Source: a virus
IMG/VR virus record: IMGVR_UViG_3300042879_004575
Span: 1-29,720 of that record
Direction: 5' to 3' (one strand)
Length of the DNA: 29,720 nucleotides
Below the pieces are notes generated by a model that was not told where the DNA came from, did no database searches, and worked only from the letters and a program-made list of their open reading frames with translations. A program made the translations under genes and the position numbers. Shown in pieces: positions 20,776 through 28,428 of the stretch (positions are counted from its first letter, which is position 1; each line of letters opens with the position of its first letter).

Positions 20776-21149
20776 ACGATCTCATCGGTTTGCAATACGC
20801 CTGGGGCCACTCACCCCGAGACGGATCCGGCAAAACCGACTGCTTCCAGTTGGCATGTGAAGTTCACGAACGTTTGGGCTTCGGCGACTATCGCGCCCAG
20901 TTTGATTGGGTGTACGAGCAATACACGGAAACCACATTTCAGTACCGGCTAATTATTCGTTGGTTAAACGAAAACGGTCGTCGCCTTACTCAACCCATCC
21001 CCGGCGCAGTGGCCCTGTTGCCAGCCAGCGTTGGCTTGGCTTTAGCCACAGTCCTAGATGACACCTTCCTATATATTGCCCCAAGTAAGAACGTAGTTCG
21101 CAGCCCTATCCCCAAAGGCATAGGCCACTATTACTGGATGGAACGATGA
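20772..21149 (+). CDS. NlpC/P60-like tail protein, catalytic His apparently lost (gpK-like)
   Basis: NlpC/P60 proteins cleave peptidoglycan cross-peptides with a Cys-His-polar triad, and lambda gpK occupies this slot. The 125-residue protein has the Cys motif 'GKTDCFQLACEVHERLG' (Cys24). The next conserved segment, normally 'GD...HVGV...FLHA', here reads 'PGAVALLPASVGLALATVLD' and 'TFLYIAPSK': the His is replaced by Ser. It may thus be catalytically inactive, acting only structurally, or use another residue. It starts with GTG inside the previous gene and ends overlapping the hub gene's ATG. Confidence 0.6.
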   Translation: MNDLIGLQYAWGHSPRDGSGKTDCFQLACEVHERLGFGDYRAQFDWVYEQYTETTFQYRLIIRWLNENGRRLTQPIPGAVALLPASVGLALATVLDDTFLYIAPSKNVVRSPIPKGIGHYYWMER

Positions 21150-24100
21150 CACGCAAACTCCTTCCATTTGAGCACGAGCTAATTGACATTCTTGGCATCA
21201 GCAAGGATGAATATCTGGAGTTTGTTGCATTATGTGCAAAACCTAATTTTGAAGGTAAACCGACAGCAACGGGCGCAGAAGTCGCAATTGTTTTGGCAAT
21301 CGTCGGCATCATTGCTCAAGTTGTCTCGGCACTATTAACTCCTCAACCGCAGGTTCCTGAATTACCTGGAATCCAGAAACAAGAAGGCGGCGGTCAACAA
21401 CAAACACGCGATGAGCGCTTTTCGCCACGATTCGGTTTTAACAGCGTTCAAGAACTGGCCGCCTACGGGGAACCGGTAAACCTCGTATATGCAAACCGCG
21501 GCACAGGCACTGGCGCAAACCCCAACGGCGGCGTCCGCATCACCAGCGCTTTGCTGTGGTCCGCCGTCCGCAGTTACGGCTCCAGTCAATTTATTCAGAT
21601 GTTGCTGCTGCTTGCCGGTGGCGCCATCACAGCAATCGACCCGGAAAAAAGCGCTTTCGGTCAAACCCCCATCCGCGATCTGATAACCAACAACCTCTGG
21701 ATGTATTTCAATCCTGGGGCTACGGGCTTCCTCGCCCAAAGTAATGAACTGAATAGCCAATCGACATCAGACCCCACCAGTTACGGCCAGCTGACTGATA
21801 ATCCTTATCGCATCCAGACGACAGCAGCCAATGTCCGCGTCGACGGTTTCAGCCAGGCGTATTCACCTACAACCTCCAATACTTGCGGCATTTACGGTGT
21901 TGTACCTCTAAACGTACTGCTGTATCTACGTAATTCCACCGGCGACAAAGAGAGTGTCAACCTAGGTGTTTACGCAGAAATGACGCCGTGGGTAATTGGT
22001 TCCGGCGTTTCTATCCCTCTAAATACAGCACTAACAGTCCGCATTACTAGAACAACCGGACAAACATACGCTCCGGCTCAAGAAGCAGAAGATGCTCGCC
22101 GTAGCATTGTTAGCACATTCGATGTGGCCAGTATTTTCAAACTTGGCACAGCATTGTTCAAAGTTACAGAACTGGTCAATCCTGATATAGAAACTACTGA
22201 TGCAACAATCACGCTTAAATGCATTGCGGCTGGCCGCGTACCGTCTGCTGCTTACACCAGTCTTGACCCCGCGTCAACGACGCCCACAGTATCCGAAGCA
22301 GACCGAGCTGAATACGACCGCCTGCGCCCTGGTGCCTTAGCTCTACTTAATGAAGATCAAAGACCTGATATTACCAACGCCGCACAACTCGCAGATTCTG
22401 GTGAAATAAGAGTTGCTTCTTACAGTTCTTACCCAGCCACACGCGTCGAGAAAACAGGTGCTAGAGCACTTGGAGCTAGAGGGGGTAGTGGAAATGGCGG
22501 CTTTGTATGTGAACCAGGTTGGACCCTTAAAAATACAGGCGGTCGCAATGCTTCATGGTACTGCGAACGTACAGTTAGTTATACAGGGCAATCGTTTAAC
22601 GGTTATGTTAAAAGCAGATCATTGACCTCAGACGAGATAGCTTTACTTCGTCGCTATGAATATCTGGATAGTATTGTGCTTAATTTGTCTGGCGCCGTTG
22701 ACGACGTTTTTTACACCAAAGCACTGGTACGCATCGCACAAGCTAGCTACGAAACAGTGTCCCAGTGCCACATCGTTGACCTGGCACTTAAAGCTGTTGT
22801 CTACAAGCGCATTAGTGGCCGCCAAATGGAATACGGCAGTGGCAGGCGCAGCGGCTATCCAGCCAGTGACAACGGCATCAAACCCCGCGTATCACTGTTC
22901 AAACTGCGTTACAAAGAAGTAGGCCAGACTCAGTATTCAACTGTTCCCGGCGTATTTGCAATCAGTCGCGCCGCCGACAACGAAAACTACGTCTACATCA
23001 AATTCAACAGCGGTCTCACCGATCCAGCGGCAGCAACGCAATGGGCATTTGAGCTGGAACCCATTAGCGATCCCCTTGCCGAACGCGACGCATCCGCAAA
23101 CTACTTTTACCTCGAAAACACCGGAAGCCCCGTTACTTACACACTCGATACATACAGACTAAACAGCGGCAACACCACAGTTCCGTCGGTTCAATTTACA
23201 GGATTGTCCCTGCTTGGTACGAATCGCAATTTCCCGCCTCAAAACAACAATCCCGCAGACCTGAACGAGTGGGACTTGTTTAACTATGACTCCGATACTC
23301 AACTCCAGTTCTCTTTTGACGCAGGACCGGAAATAACTCTTACTGCAGCTACCGAACAAATTATCCAACCGTTCTCCGATTACACAAGCGTAAACGGCGG
23401 TGTAACCCGCCAGCTGTACAACAACTTAACCTTGTACGGCTTCAACGCCTACTCGGGCAAAACAATCCAGGATCTCCGCTCGTTCAGCGTTTTTGCTACC
23501 CAAGGTCGCCGCGTCCGCAGAATCCGCACCAGCGGCACCGATGAGTTCGGCACCGCCTGGGGCGACGACGGTTATGTCTACTACCCCTCTACTCCCGACG
23601 GCGCAAGCAGTTTGGCACCCGATATTTTCCTTGATACCGTCATCGACAGTGACGACGGCATTGGAAATTACGCCGAAGTCAACGCGATTGATCTGCGCCA
23701 GCTGGCACTAACCAAGCGTTTCTGCCAGGCCAACAACTTGTTTATGGACTGCATGATTGCCAGTCCCCGCAGCTGGCGCGAGTTCTGGGTTGAAGTGGCC
23801 CCATTTAATTTGCTGGAGTTTGCCCGTATTGGGGGTCGCGAAACCTTGGTGCCCGCCGTGCCCTTCGACCCCAACACCGGTCAAATCGTCCGCACAATCA
23901 ACGTAAGCGCCATCTTCAACCAAGGCAACATCATCGAAGACTCCTACAAAGAGGAGTACATGGACTTCGGATCCAACGTCCAAGATATTATTGCCACTGT
24001 CATTTATACCGACATTCCAGAAGACGCAGTTTTCTCCAAGAAAAAGTCTTTAGAAGTCCAACTTGCGGACACTTTAGAAGTGGATGCAATTCGCCAAACA

Positions 24101-24622
24101 TTTGACCTGTCCTTGTATGTAACTAACCCGGAACAGGCCATTTTGTTTGGAAAACTGATCTGCAACCTGCGCCGCTACGTCCGCCAAGCCATCGAATTTA
24201 AGACGTATCCGACCCTCGATCCGATCTCACCCGGTGCTTTTGTCTACGTCGACATCGGCCAAAACAGCTGGGACGCCATCCGCACCGGCACAATCGGCGT
24301 TGGTGGAGCACTTAACATTCCACTGGACAACGGCCTGCTGTCGGGCACCTACAACTTCCGCCTATACCGCAGTGACCGTGGCCTGCTCGACGTCAACACA
24401 GTAACCGTCACCAACGGCGTAGCACCCCAGCTAGCCGACTACGAAAACTTCCTGTTTGTGCTTGGCGTGGAGACCACCACCCGCCGCATATTCCGAGTCA
24501 GCGAAGTGCAGATGGACGAGGAAGGCGAGATTACTGTTCGGGCAACCATCTATCCCTGCACCACTGACGGTCAATCCCTTATTGCCGACTTCAGCGATAA
24601 TCTGTTTACCATCCGCCGCTAA
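21146..24622 (+). CDS. Central tail hub / tip attachment protein (gpJ-like)
   Basis: At 1158 residues this is the largest gene and sits where lambda J does. It forms the trimeric tail hub that contacts the host. An N-terminal part contains a hydrophobic segment 'AIVLAIVGIIAQVVSALLTP' (about 47-66) like those of gpI/gpJ assemblies, then 'GFNSVQELAAYGEPVNLVYA', typical of hub N-termini. The C-terminal third contains 'FWVEVAPFNLLEFARIGGRE', 'IIEDSYKEEYMDFGSNVQDI' and 'YPTLDPISPGAFVYVDIGQN', matching gpJ hub domains. Parts (about 21150-21420 and 21880-22700) use a more AT-rich codon style. ATGA overlap with the preceding gene. Confidence 0.85.
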   Translation: MTRKLLPFEHELIDILGISKDEYLEFVALCAKPNFEGKPTATGAEVAIVLAIVGIIAQVVSALLTPQPQVPELPGIQKQEGGGQQQTRDERFSPRFGFNSVQELAAYGEPVNLVYANRGTGTGANPNGGVRITSALLWSAVRSYGSSQFIQMLLLLAGGAITAIDPEKSAFGQTPIRDLITNNLWMYFNPGATGFLAQSNELNSQSTSDPTSYGQLTDNPYRIQTTAANVRVDGFSQAYSPTTSNTCGIYGVVPLNVLLYLRNSTGDKESVNLGVYAEMTPWVIGSGVSIPLNTALTVRITRTTGQTYAPAQEAEDARRSIVSTFDVASIFKLGTALFKVTELVNPDIETTDATITLKCIAAGRVPSAAYTSLDPASTTPTVSEADRAEYDRLRPGALALLNEDQRPDITNAAQLADSGEIRVASYSSYPATRVEKTGARALGARGGSGNGGFVCEPGWTLKNTGGRNASWYCERTVSYTGQSFNGYVKSRSLTSDEIALLRRYEYLDSIVLNLSGAVDDVFYTKALVRIAQASYETVSQCHIVDLALKAVVYKRISGRQMEYGSGRRSGYPASDNGIKPRVSLFKLRYKEVGQTQYSTVPGVFAISRAADNENYVYIKFNSGLTDPAAATQWAFELEPISDPLAERDASANYFYLENTGSPVTYTLDTYRLNSGNTTVPSVQFTGLSLLGTNRNFPPQNNNPADLNEWDLFNYDSDTQLQFSFDAGPEITLTAATEQIIQPFSDYTSVNGGVTRQLYNNLTLYGFNAYSGKTIQDLRSFSVFATQGRRVRRIRTSGTDEFGTAWGDDGYVYYPSTPDGASSLAPDIFLDTVIDSDDGIGNYAEVNAIDLRQLALTKRFCQANNLFMDCMIASPRSWREFWVEVAPFNLLEFARIGGRETLVPAVPFDPNTGQIVRTINVSAIFNQGNIIEDSYKEEYMDFGSNVQDIIATVIYTDIPEDAVFSKKKSLEVQLADTLEVDAIRQTFDLSLYVTNPEQAILFGKLICNLRRYVRQAIEFKTYPTLDPISPGAFVYVDIGQNSWDAIRTGTIGVGGALNIPLDNGLLSGTYNFRLYRSDRGLLDVNTVTVTNGVAPQLADYENFLFVLGVETTTRRIFRVSEVQMDEEGEITVRATIYPCTTDGQSLIADFSDNLFTIRR

Positions 24623-24650
24623 AGTGGCATAAGAAAACGGGATTGCCGCA

Positions 24651-25145
24651 ATGGCCTTTTACACCGGACGCACCGGGGCTCTGTACCTGACCAGCACCGG
24701 CACCGGCGATGTAACGCCCGCCGCTTCCGAGCAAGCCCTCAAACTCCGCGATTGGAGCTTGGAAACCACTGTCGAACTGCTGGAAACCACCACCGTCGAC
24801 ACCGCCGTCAAAAGTTACACACCTGGATCTAGCAGCGCTTCCGGCAGCGCCACGCTGCTGTATTACCGCCGCGAAGGCACCGTTAGCACCGAACCTGGCA
24901 CGCAATTCGACCAGTTCCTGAACAAGATCATGAAGACGTCCACCACGGGCGTCACCGAAAGTGATCGCGTCGGCATGGTCCTGCGCGTGGGCCAAACTGC
25001 CGGAAGCGGCAACGACATCAAGGACGACATCGCTTTTAACGCTTATATCACCAACGCCTCGCTGCAGGTCAGCACCGGCGAACTGTCTTCGGTGGCGCTT
25101 CAATTTACGGTTGACGGACCATTCCGCGAGACCGTTGACGCATGA
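24651..25145 (+). CDS. Tail tube-like protein, compact paralogue
   Basis: The 164-residue protein resembles the tail tube protein at 15960: 'GRTGALYLTSTGT' against 'GTSGALYYKPAGT' near the start, 'LRDWSLETTVELLETTTVDT' against 'VRDWSFEINRAEIDVTTIG', 'SASGSATLLYY' against 'DGTGTATVYM', and 'DDIAFNAYITNASLQVSTGE' against 'RSISFDATLTSASMNVNPDD'. It lacks the 85-residue insert. It lies after the hub gene rather than before the tape measure, so it probably forms a ring or collar at the tail tip. Its 3' end overlaps the next gene by four bases. Confidence 0.7.
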   Translation: MAFYTGRTGALYLTSTGTGDVTPAASEQALKLRDWSLETTVELLETTTVDTAVKSYTPGSSSASGSATLLYYRREGTVSTEPGTQFDQFLNKIMKTSTTGVTESDRVGMVLRVGQTAGSGNDIKDDIAFNAYITNASLQVSTGELSSVALQFTVDGPFRETVDA

Positions 25146-26014
25146 CCTACTTCCTAGGGCATTACGGCAAAATAAAACTGCGCCGTAAATCTCCGGGCAG
25201 TTTTGCATCGACAGTTAGTCCCGCCGACGTCAACACTACCCTCAACCGTTTTGGCCTGGAGGGCTCAGTTGAAAACCTGCTGACTGGTGACCAACTGATC
25301 ATCAGTACCGAAGACGCACGCGGCCTTGACTTTTTACCGACATCCACTTGGCCCGACGGCGGCGGCACGACACAAAAGATGGTCGTGGCCTACGCAAACG
25401 TCAACGCCATCGGTGGTGTCCGCCTTTTTGAAACTTTTAGCCAAGCCATCAACAACGACCGTTCAGTCGAATACCCCCTCGAATCTTTTACTGGTACTGC
25501 TCTACCGGTAGACGTAAAAATTTACGGTTCCGTGGAACGTGTACTGGGCGACGTAACCGGCTACACATTTAACACCGACCGTGAAGCAATGGACACCACC
25601 ACAATGTCCGACCGCTTCCGGCAAATGTACTCCGCCGGGCTTATTTCCGGCAGTGGATCAATCGACTGTTTGTTTAATACCGAAAACAGTGGACTGACGG
25701 AAAATTCCCTGTTGATGCTCCAGCTGATTAACCGCACAGACATCGGCAGCGAATTTTCTTGTGCTTTGCAGCTTGTAGAAGATTCTGTGTATACAAAATC
25801 AAGCGACATTTACTACGAGTTTGATGCCATGGTGACCAAAACCGGCATTGAAGTCCGCAGTGACCAAACCATCAACTGCGTCATCGACTTTGTGACCACC
25901 GGCGAAATCCGCCTGCTGATTGGCGAACCGTCGGGTTACATCCTTAAGGAAGACACCGACCGAATCCGCCTGCAGCAGAACCTCGACTTCTTGCTGACAG
26001 AAGTAACCGACTAA
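25142..26014 (+). CDS. Tail tube-like protein, larger relative
   Basis: This 290-residue protein starts MTYFLGHYGKIKLRRKSPGS and has an N-terminal domain of about 125 residues followed by a segment with the tube pattern 'GDVTGYTFNTDREAMDTTTM' then 'YSAGLISGSGSIDCLF' (136-178) and closing strands 'IYYEFDAMVTKTGIEVRSDQ'. It is coupled to the compact tube-like gene by ATGA overlap. Both lie between the hub and the fibres, so together they may form a tail-tip ring carrying the fibres. This is inference from pattern similarity. Confidence 0.65.
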   Translation: MTYFLGHYGKIKLRRKSPGSFASTVSPADVNTTLNRFGLEGSVENLLTGDQLIISTEDARGLDFLPTSTWPDGGGTTQKMVVAYANVNAIGGVRLFETFSQAINNDRSVEYPLESFTGTALPVDVKIYGSVERVLGDVTGYTFNTDREAMDTTTMSDRFRQMYSAGLISGSGSIDCLFNTENSGLTENSLLMLQLINRTDIGSEFSCALQLVEDSVYTKSSDIYYEFDAMVTKTGIEVRSDQTINCVIDFVTTGEIRLLIGEPSGYILKEDTDRIRLQQNLDFLLTEVTD

Positions 26015-26017
26015 ACT
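26012..26017 (+). promoter_or_regulatory. TAAACT element before the fibre gene
   Basis: TAAACTAG overlaps the stop codon of the preceding gene, 33 bases before the GTG at 26050. Confidence 0.3.
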
Positions 26018-26049
26018 AGCAACAGACTTCCCAGACCTGGAGCGGGTGC

Positions 26050-28221
26050 GTGGCCGACCAGCGAATTACACAGCTGACCCAACTGAACGAGGTAGACGTC
26101 GCAGCCACGGACGTTCTGCCCATCGTTGATATTTCGGCTAGCGAGACCAAAAAAGTCACCGCTAAAGACCTGTTTGAAGCTGGCGCAACCCTCGCCGACA
26201 GTTCCAGCATCGACCTGGCAAAACTCAACCAAGCCAGCGTCACCAAACTCGGTACCACGGCACTGGATAACAGCGCCGTCACCTACGCCAAGATCCAAAA
26301 CGTCAGCGCCACCGACAAACTGCTGGGTCGTAGCAGTGCTGGTGCGGGTGTTGTTGAAGAAATTTCGCTGACTGCAGCCGGCCGCGCTCTGCTTGACGAC
26401 GCGGACGCCGCCGCGCAACGCACCACGCTGGGTCTTGGCACGATCGCCACCCAAGATGCCAGCACCGTTGCAATAACTGGCGGCACGATCACCGGCGGCA
26501 CGATCACCGGCATCACCGACCTCGCCGTTGCCGACGGCGGCACTGGCGCATCTGACGCCGACACCGCCCGCACCAATCTTGGCGTGGCGATCGGCACCAA
26601 CGTCCAGGCATATGACGCCGGCCTGCAAAGCATTTCCGGGCTGACCACCAGCGCCGATCAAACCGTTTACACCACGGCCAGCGACACCTACGCGACCACA
26701 AGCCTCACCAGCTATGGCCGCAGCCTGATTGACGACACCGACGCCGCCACCGCCCGCACCACCCTCGGCCTTGGCACGCTCGCCACCCAATCCGGCACGT
26801 TTAGCGGCACCCATTCCGGCACCACTTCTGGCACCAACACCGGTGACCAGACGATCACGCTGACCGGCGACGTCACCGGCTCGGGCACTGGCTCGTTCGC
26901 CACCACCATTGCCAACGACGCCGTTACTGCCGCCAAGATCGCCAGCAGCGCCGTCACCACCGCCAAAATCAACGCGGCGGCTGTGACAGCTGCAAAATTG
27001 GCCGCTGACTCCAGCACCATCATCTCCGGCAACACGCCCAGCGGCAGCGGCGCTTTTGTAGGTCAACAGTGGTTTAACACCAACACCGGACTGGCCTACG
27101 CCTGGGATGGAACCGCGTGGATCCAACAAGCCGGCGTCCAGAGTTTTGTTTTCTCGGATTCCACCCCGCTTACGTTTAGCGCATCGGTCAATGCAGCTGG
27201 TGTTGCCACAATCACCACCGGCCTTGATACCCAAGCGGCCAACCGCATTTTTGCCGGTCCGACCACCGGCTCGAGCGCAACCCCAACATTCCGCGCACTG
27301 GTTCCTGCCGATCTACCAGTCGCCACTGCTGGTGCAACCGGCGCAATTCAACCAGGCACTGGTCTAACCGTAACCGCTGGTGGTGTCCTCAACCACAGCA
27401 ACGCCACCACTGCCGGCATCTACACCAAGGTTTCGATTGACGCCCAGGGTCACATCGTCACCGGCGACGTTCTGGCCGCAACCGATATTCCCAATCTTGA
27501 CGCCAGCAAGATTACGACTGGCACTTTCACCAGTGCGTTCCTCGCTAACAACAGCGTTACTGCTGCCCAGTTGGCTGACTACGGCATCGCCCAAGTCAGC
27601 GAAAGTGCTCCAACACCTGAATTTGCTGGTCAGTGGTGGATTAACCCGTCCGACCGCTCGGCCTACATCTGGGTCGGCACAGTTAGCCCAACTCCCAACG
27701 GTTACTGGCTGCTTGTCGGCTACGGCAGCCCCACCCAACTCAACATTCGTTTCGGTGGCACGTACAACGCCAGTACCAACACCGTTGCCACCCTCAACCA
27801 GTACGGCACCGAAGCTGGCCTGACTGTGGGCCAAGCACTGGGTGCGCCCAACCCCCAAAACAACGGTATTTACCTGATTACAACGGTAGCCGGCACCGGC
27901 ACCACGCCGGCTCCTATTGCATCCCTGGCAGTCGGCGACTGGGTTCTCAGCCAAGGCACCACAGCCAACTGGACCAAGATTGCTGTGGTCTCTGGCGCGA
28001 CCGGCACCTTCAACGATTACGACATTCTGTCGGACGGCACCTACTTCACCCCGGACATGACCGGGGTGACGGACGTCCGAGACGCACTTGTCTTGCTGTG
28101 GGGCCGCACTCAAATAGCCACCACCTCGCAAATCGGCGTGGTACTCGAATCTGCCGAAGTGCTGGTTAATAACAGCACGGGTGAAATGACAATCGGTGTG
28201 GTTGACGATGGCACCTTCTGA
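26050..28221 (+). CDS. Tail fibre protein with repeated modules
   Basis: The 723-residue protein is Thr/Ala/Gly/Ser-rich, as expected for an elongated trimeric fibre. Its N-terminus 'MADQRITQLTQLNEVDVAAT' with 'LPIVDISASETKKVTAKDLF' is the attachment domain found in many phage fibres. Inside are repeats: 'DDADAAAQRTTLGLGTIATQ' and 'DDTDAATARTTLGLGTLATQ', and several 'AVTAAKI' units. The C-terminal part has 'GQWWINPSDRSAYIWVGTVS' and 'NIRFGGTYNASTNTVATLNQ', then 'GVTDVRDALVLLWGR' and an end domain that may bind the receptor or the next gene product. GTG start; the stop overlaps the next ATG (TGATG). Confidence 0.85.
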   Translation: MADQRITQLTQLNEVDVAATDVLPIVDISASETKKVTAKDLFEAGATLADSSSIDLAKLNQASVTKLGTTALDNSAVTYAKIQNVSATDKLLGRSSAGAGVVEEISLTAAGRALLDDADAAAQRTTLGLGTIATQDASTVAITGGTITGGTITGITDLAVADGGTGASDADTARTNLGVAIGTNVQAYDAGLQSISGLTTSADQTVYTTASDTYATTSLTSYGRSLIDDTDAATARTTLGLGTLATQSGTFSGTHSGTTSGTNTGDQTITLTGDVTGSGTGSFATTIANDAVTAAKIASSAVTTAKINAAAVTAAKLAADSSTIISGNTPSGSGAFVGQQWFNTNTGLAYAWDGTAWIQQAGVQSFVFSDSTPLTFSASVNAAGVATITTGLDTQAANRIFAGPTTGSSATPTFRALVPADLPVATAGATGAIQPGTGLTVTAGGVLNHSNATTAGIYTKVSIDAQGHIVTGDVLAATDIPNLDASKITTGTFTSAFLANNSVTAAQLADYGIAQVSESAPTPEFAGQWWINPSDRSAYIWVGTVSPTPNGYWLLVGYGSPTQLNIRFGGTYNASTNTVATLNQYGTEAGLTVGQALGAPNPQNNGIYLITTVAGTGTTPAPIASLAVGDWVLSQGTTANWTKIAVVSGATGTFNDYDILSDGTYFTPDMTGVTDVRDALVLLWGRTQIATTSQIGVVLESAEVLVNNSTGEMTIGVVDDGTF
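26479..26508 (+). repeat. Tandem 15-bp repeat in the fibre gene
   Basis: GGCGGCACGATCACC occurs twice head to tail (26479-26493, 26494-26508), keeping the reading frame and encoding GGTIT twice. Such in-frame repeats allow fibre length to change by slippage. Confidence 0.75.
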
Positions 28222-28391
28222 TGTCACACCGCACAGAAAATTTTGTCTATAGCGCCGAGAACGTCCCCATCGGCGGGCAACCCGGCGACGTCCTGGTAAA
28301 ACTGCAAAACGCCAACTACTACACCGCCTGGCGCGACTTCACGTACGTTTTTGAGACCTACGACGTGGTACTTGACGACGGCGAATACTAG
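28221..28391 (+). CDS. Small protein between fibre genes, 56 aa
   Basis: The frame begins MSHRTENFVYSAENVPIGGQ, continues 'PGDVLVKLQNANYYTAWRDF' and ends with an acidic C-terminus (VLDDGEY). It starts on the last base of the fibre gene's stop and has ordinary codon use for this region. 'GQPGDVLVK...W' resembles short adaptor units in phage fibre proteins, so it may be a fibre connector or chaperone. Not a named family. Confidence 0.6.
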   Translation: MSHRTENFVYSAENVPIGGQPGDVLVKLQNANYYTAWRDFTYVFETYDVVLDDGEY

Positions 28392-28394
28392 ACT
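28389..28394 (+). promoter_or_regulatory. TAGACT element before the last fibre gene
   Basis: TAGACT overlaps the stop codon of the small preceding gene, 35 bases before the ATG at 28429. It is one base from the TAAACT seen before other structural genes. Confidence 0.2.
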
Positions 28395-28428
28395 GCTCCA
28401 GTAATCCCGTCCTACCGGAGTTAAGGGA

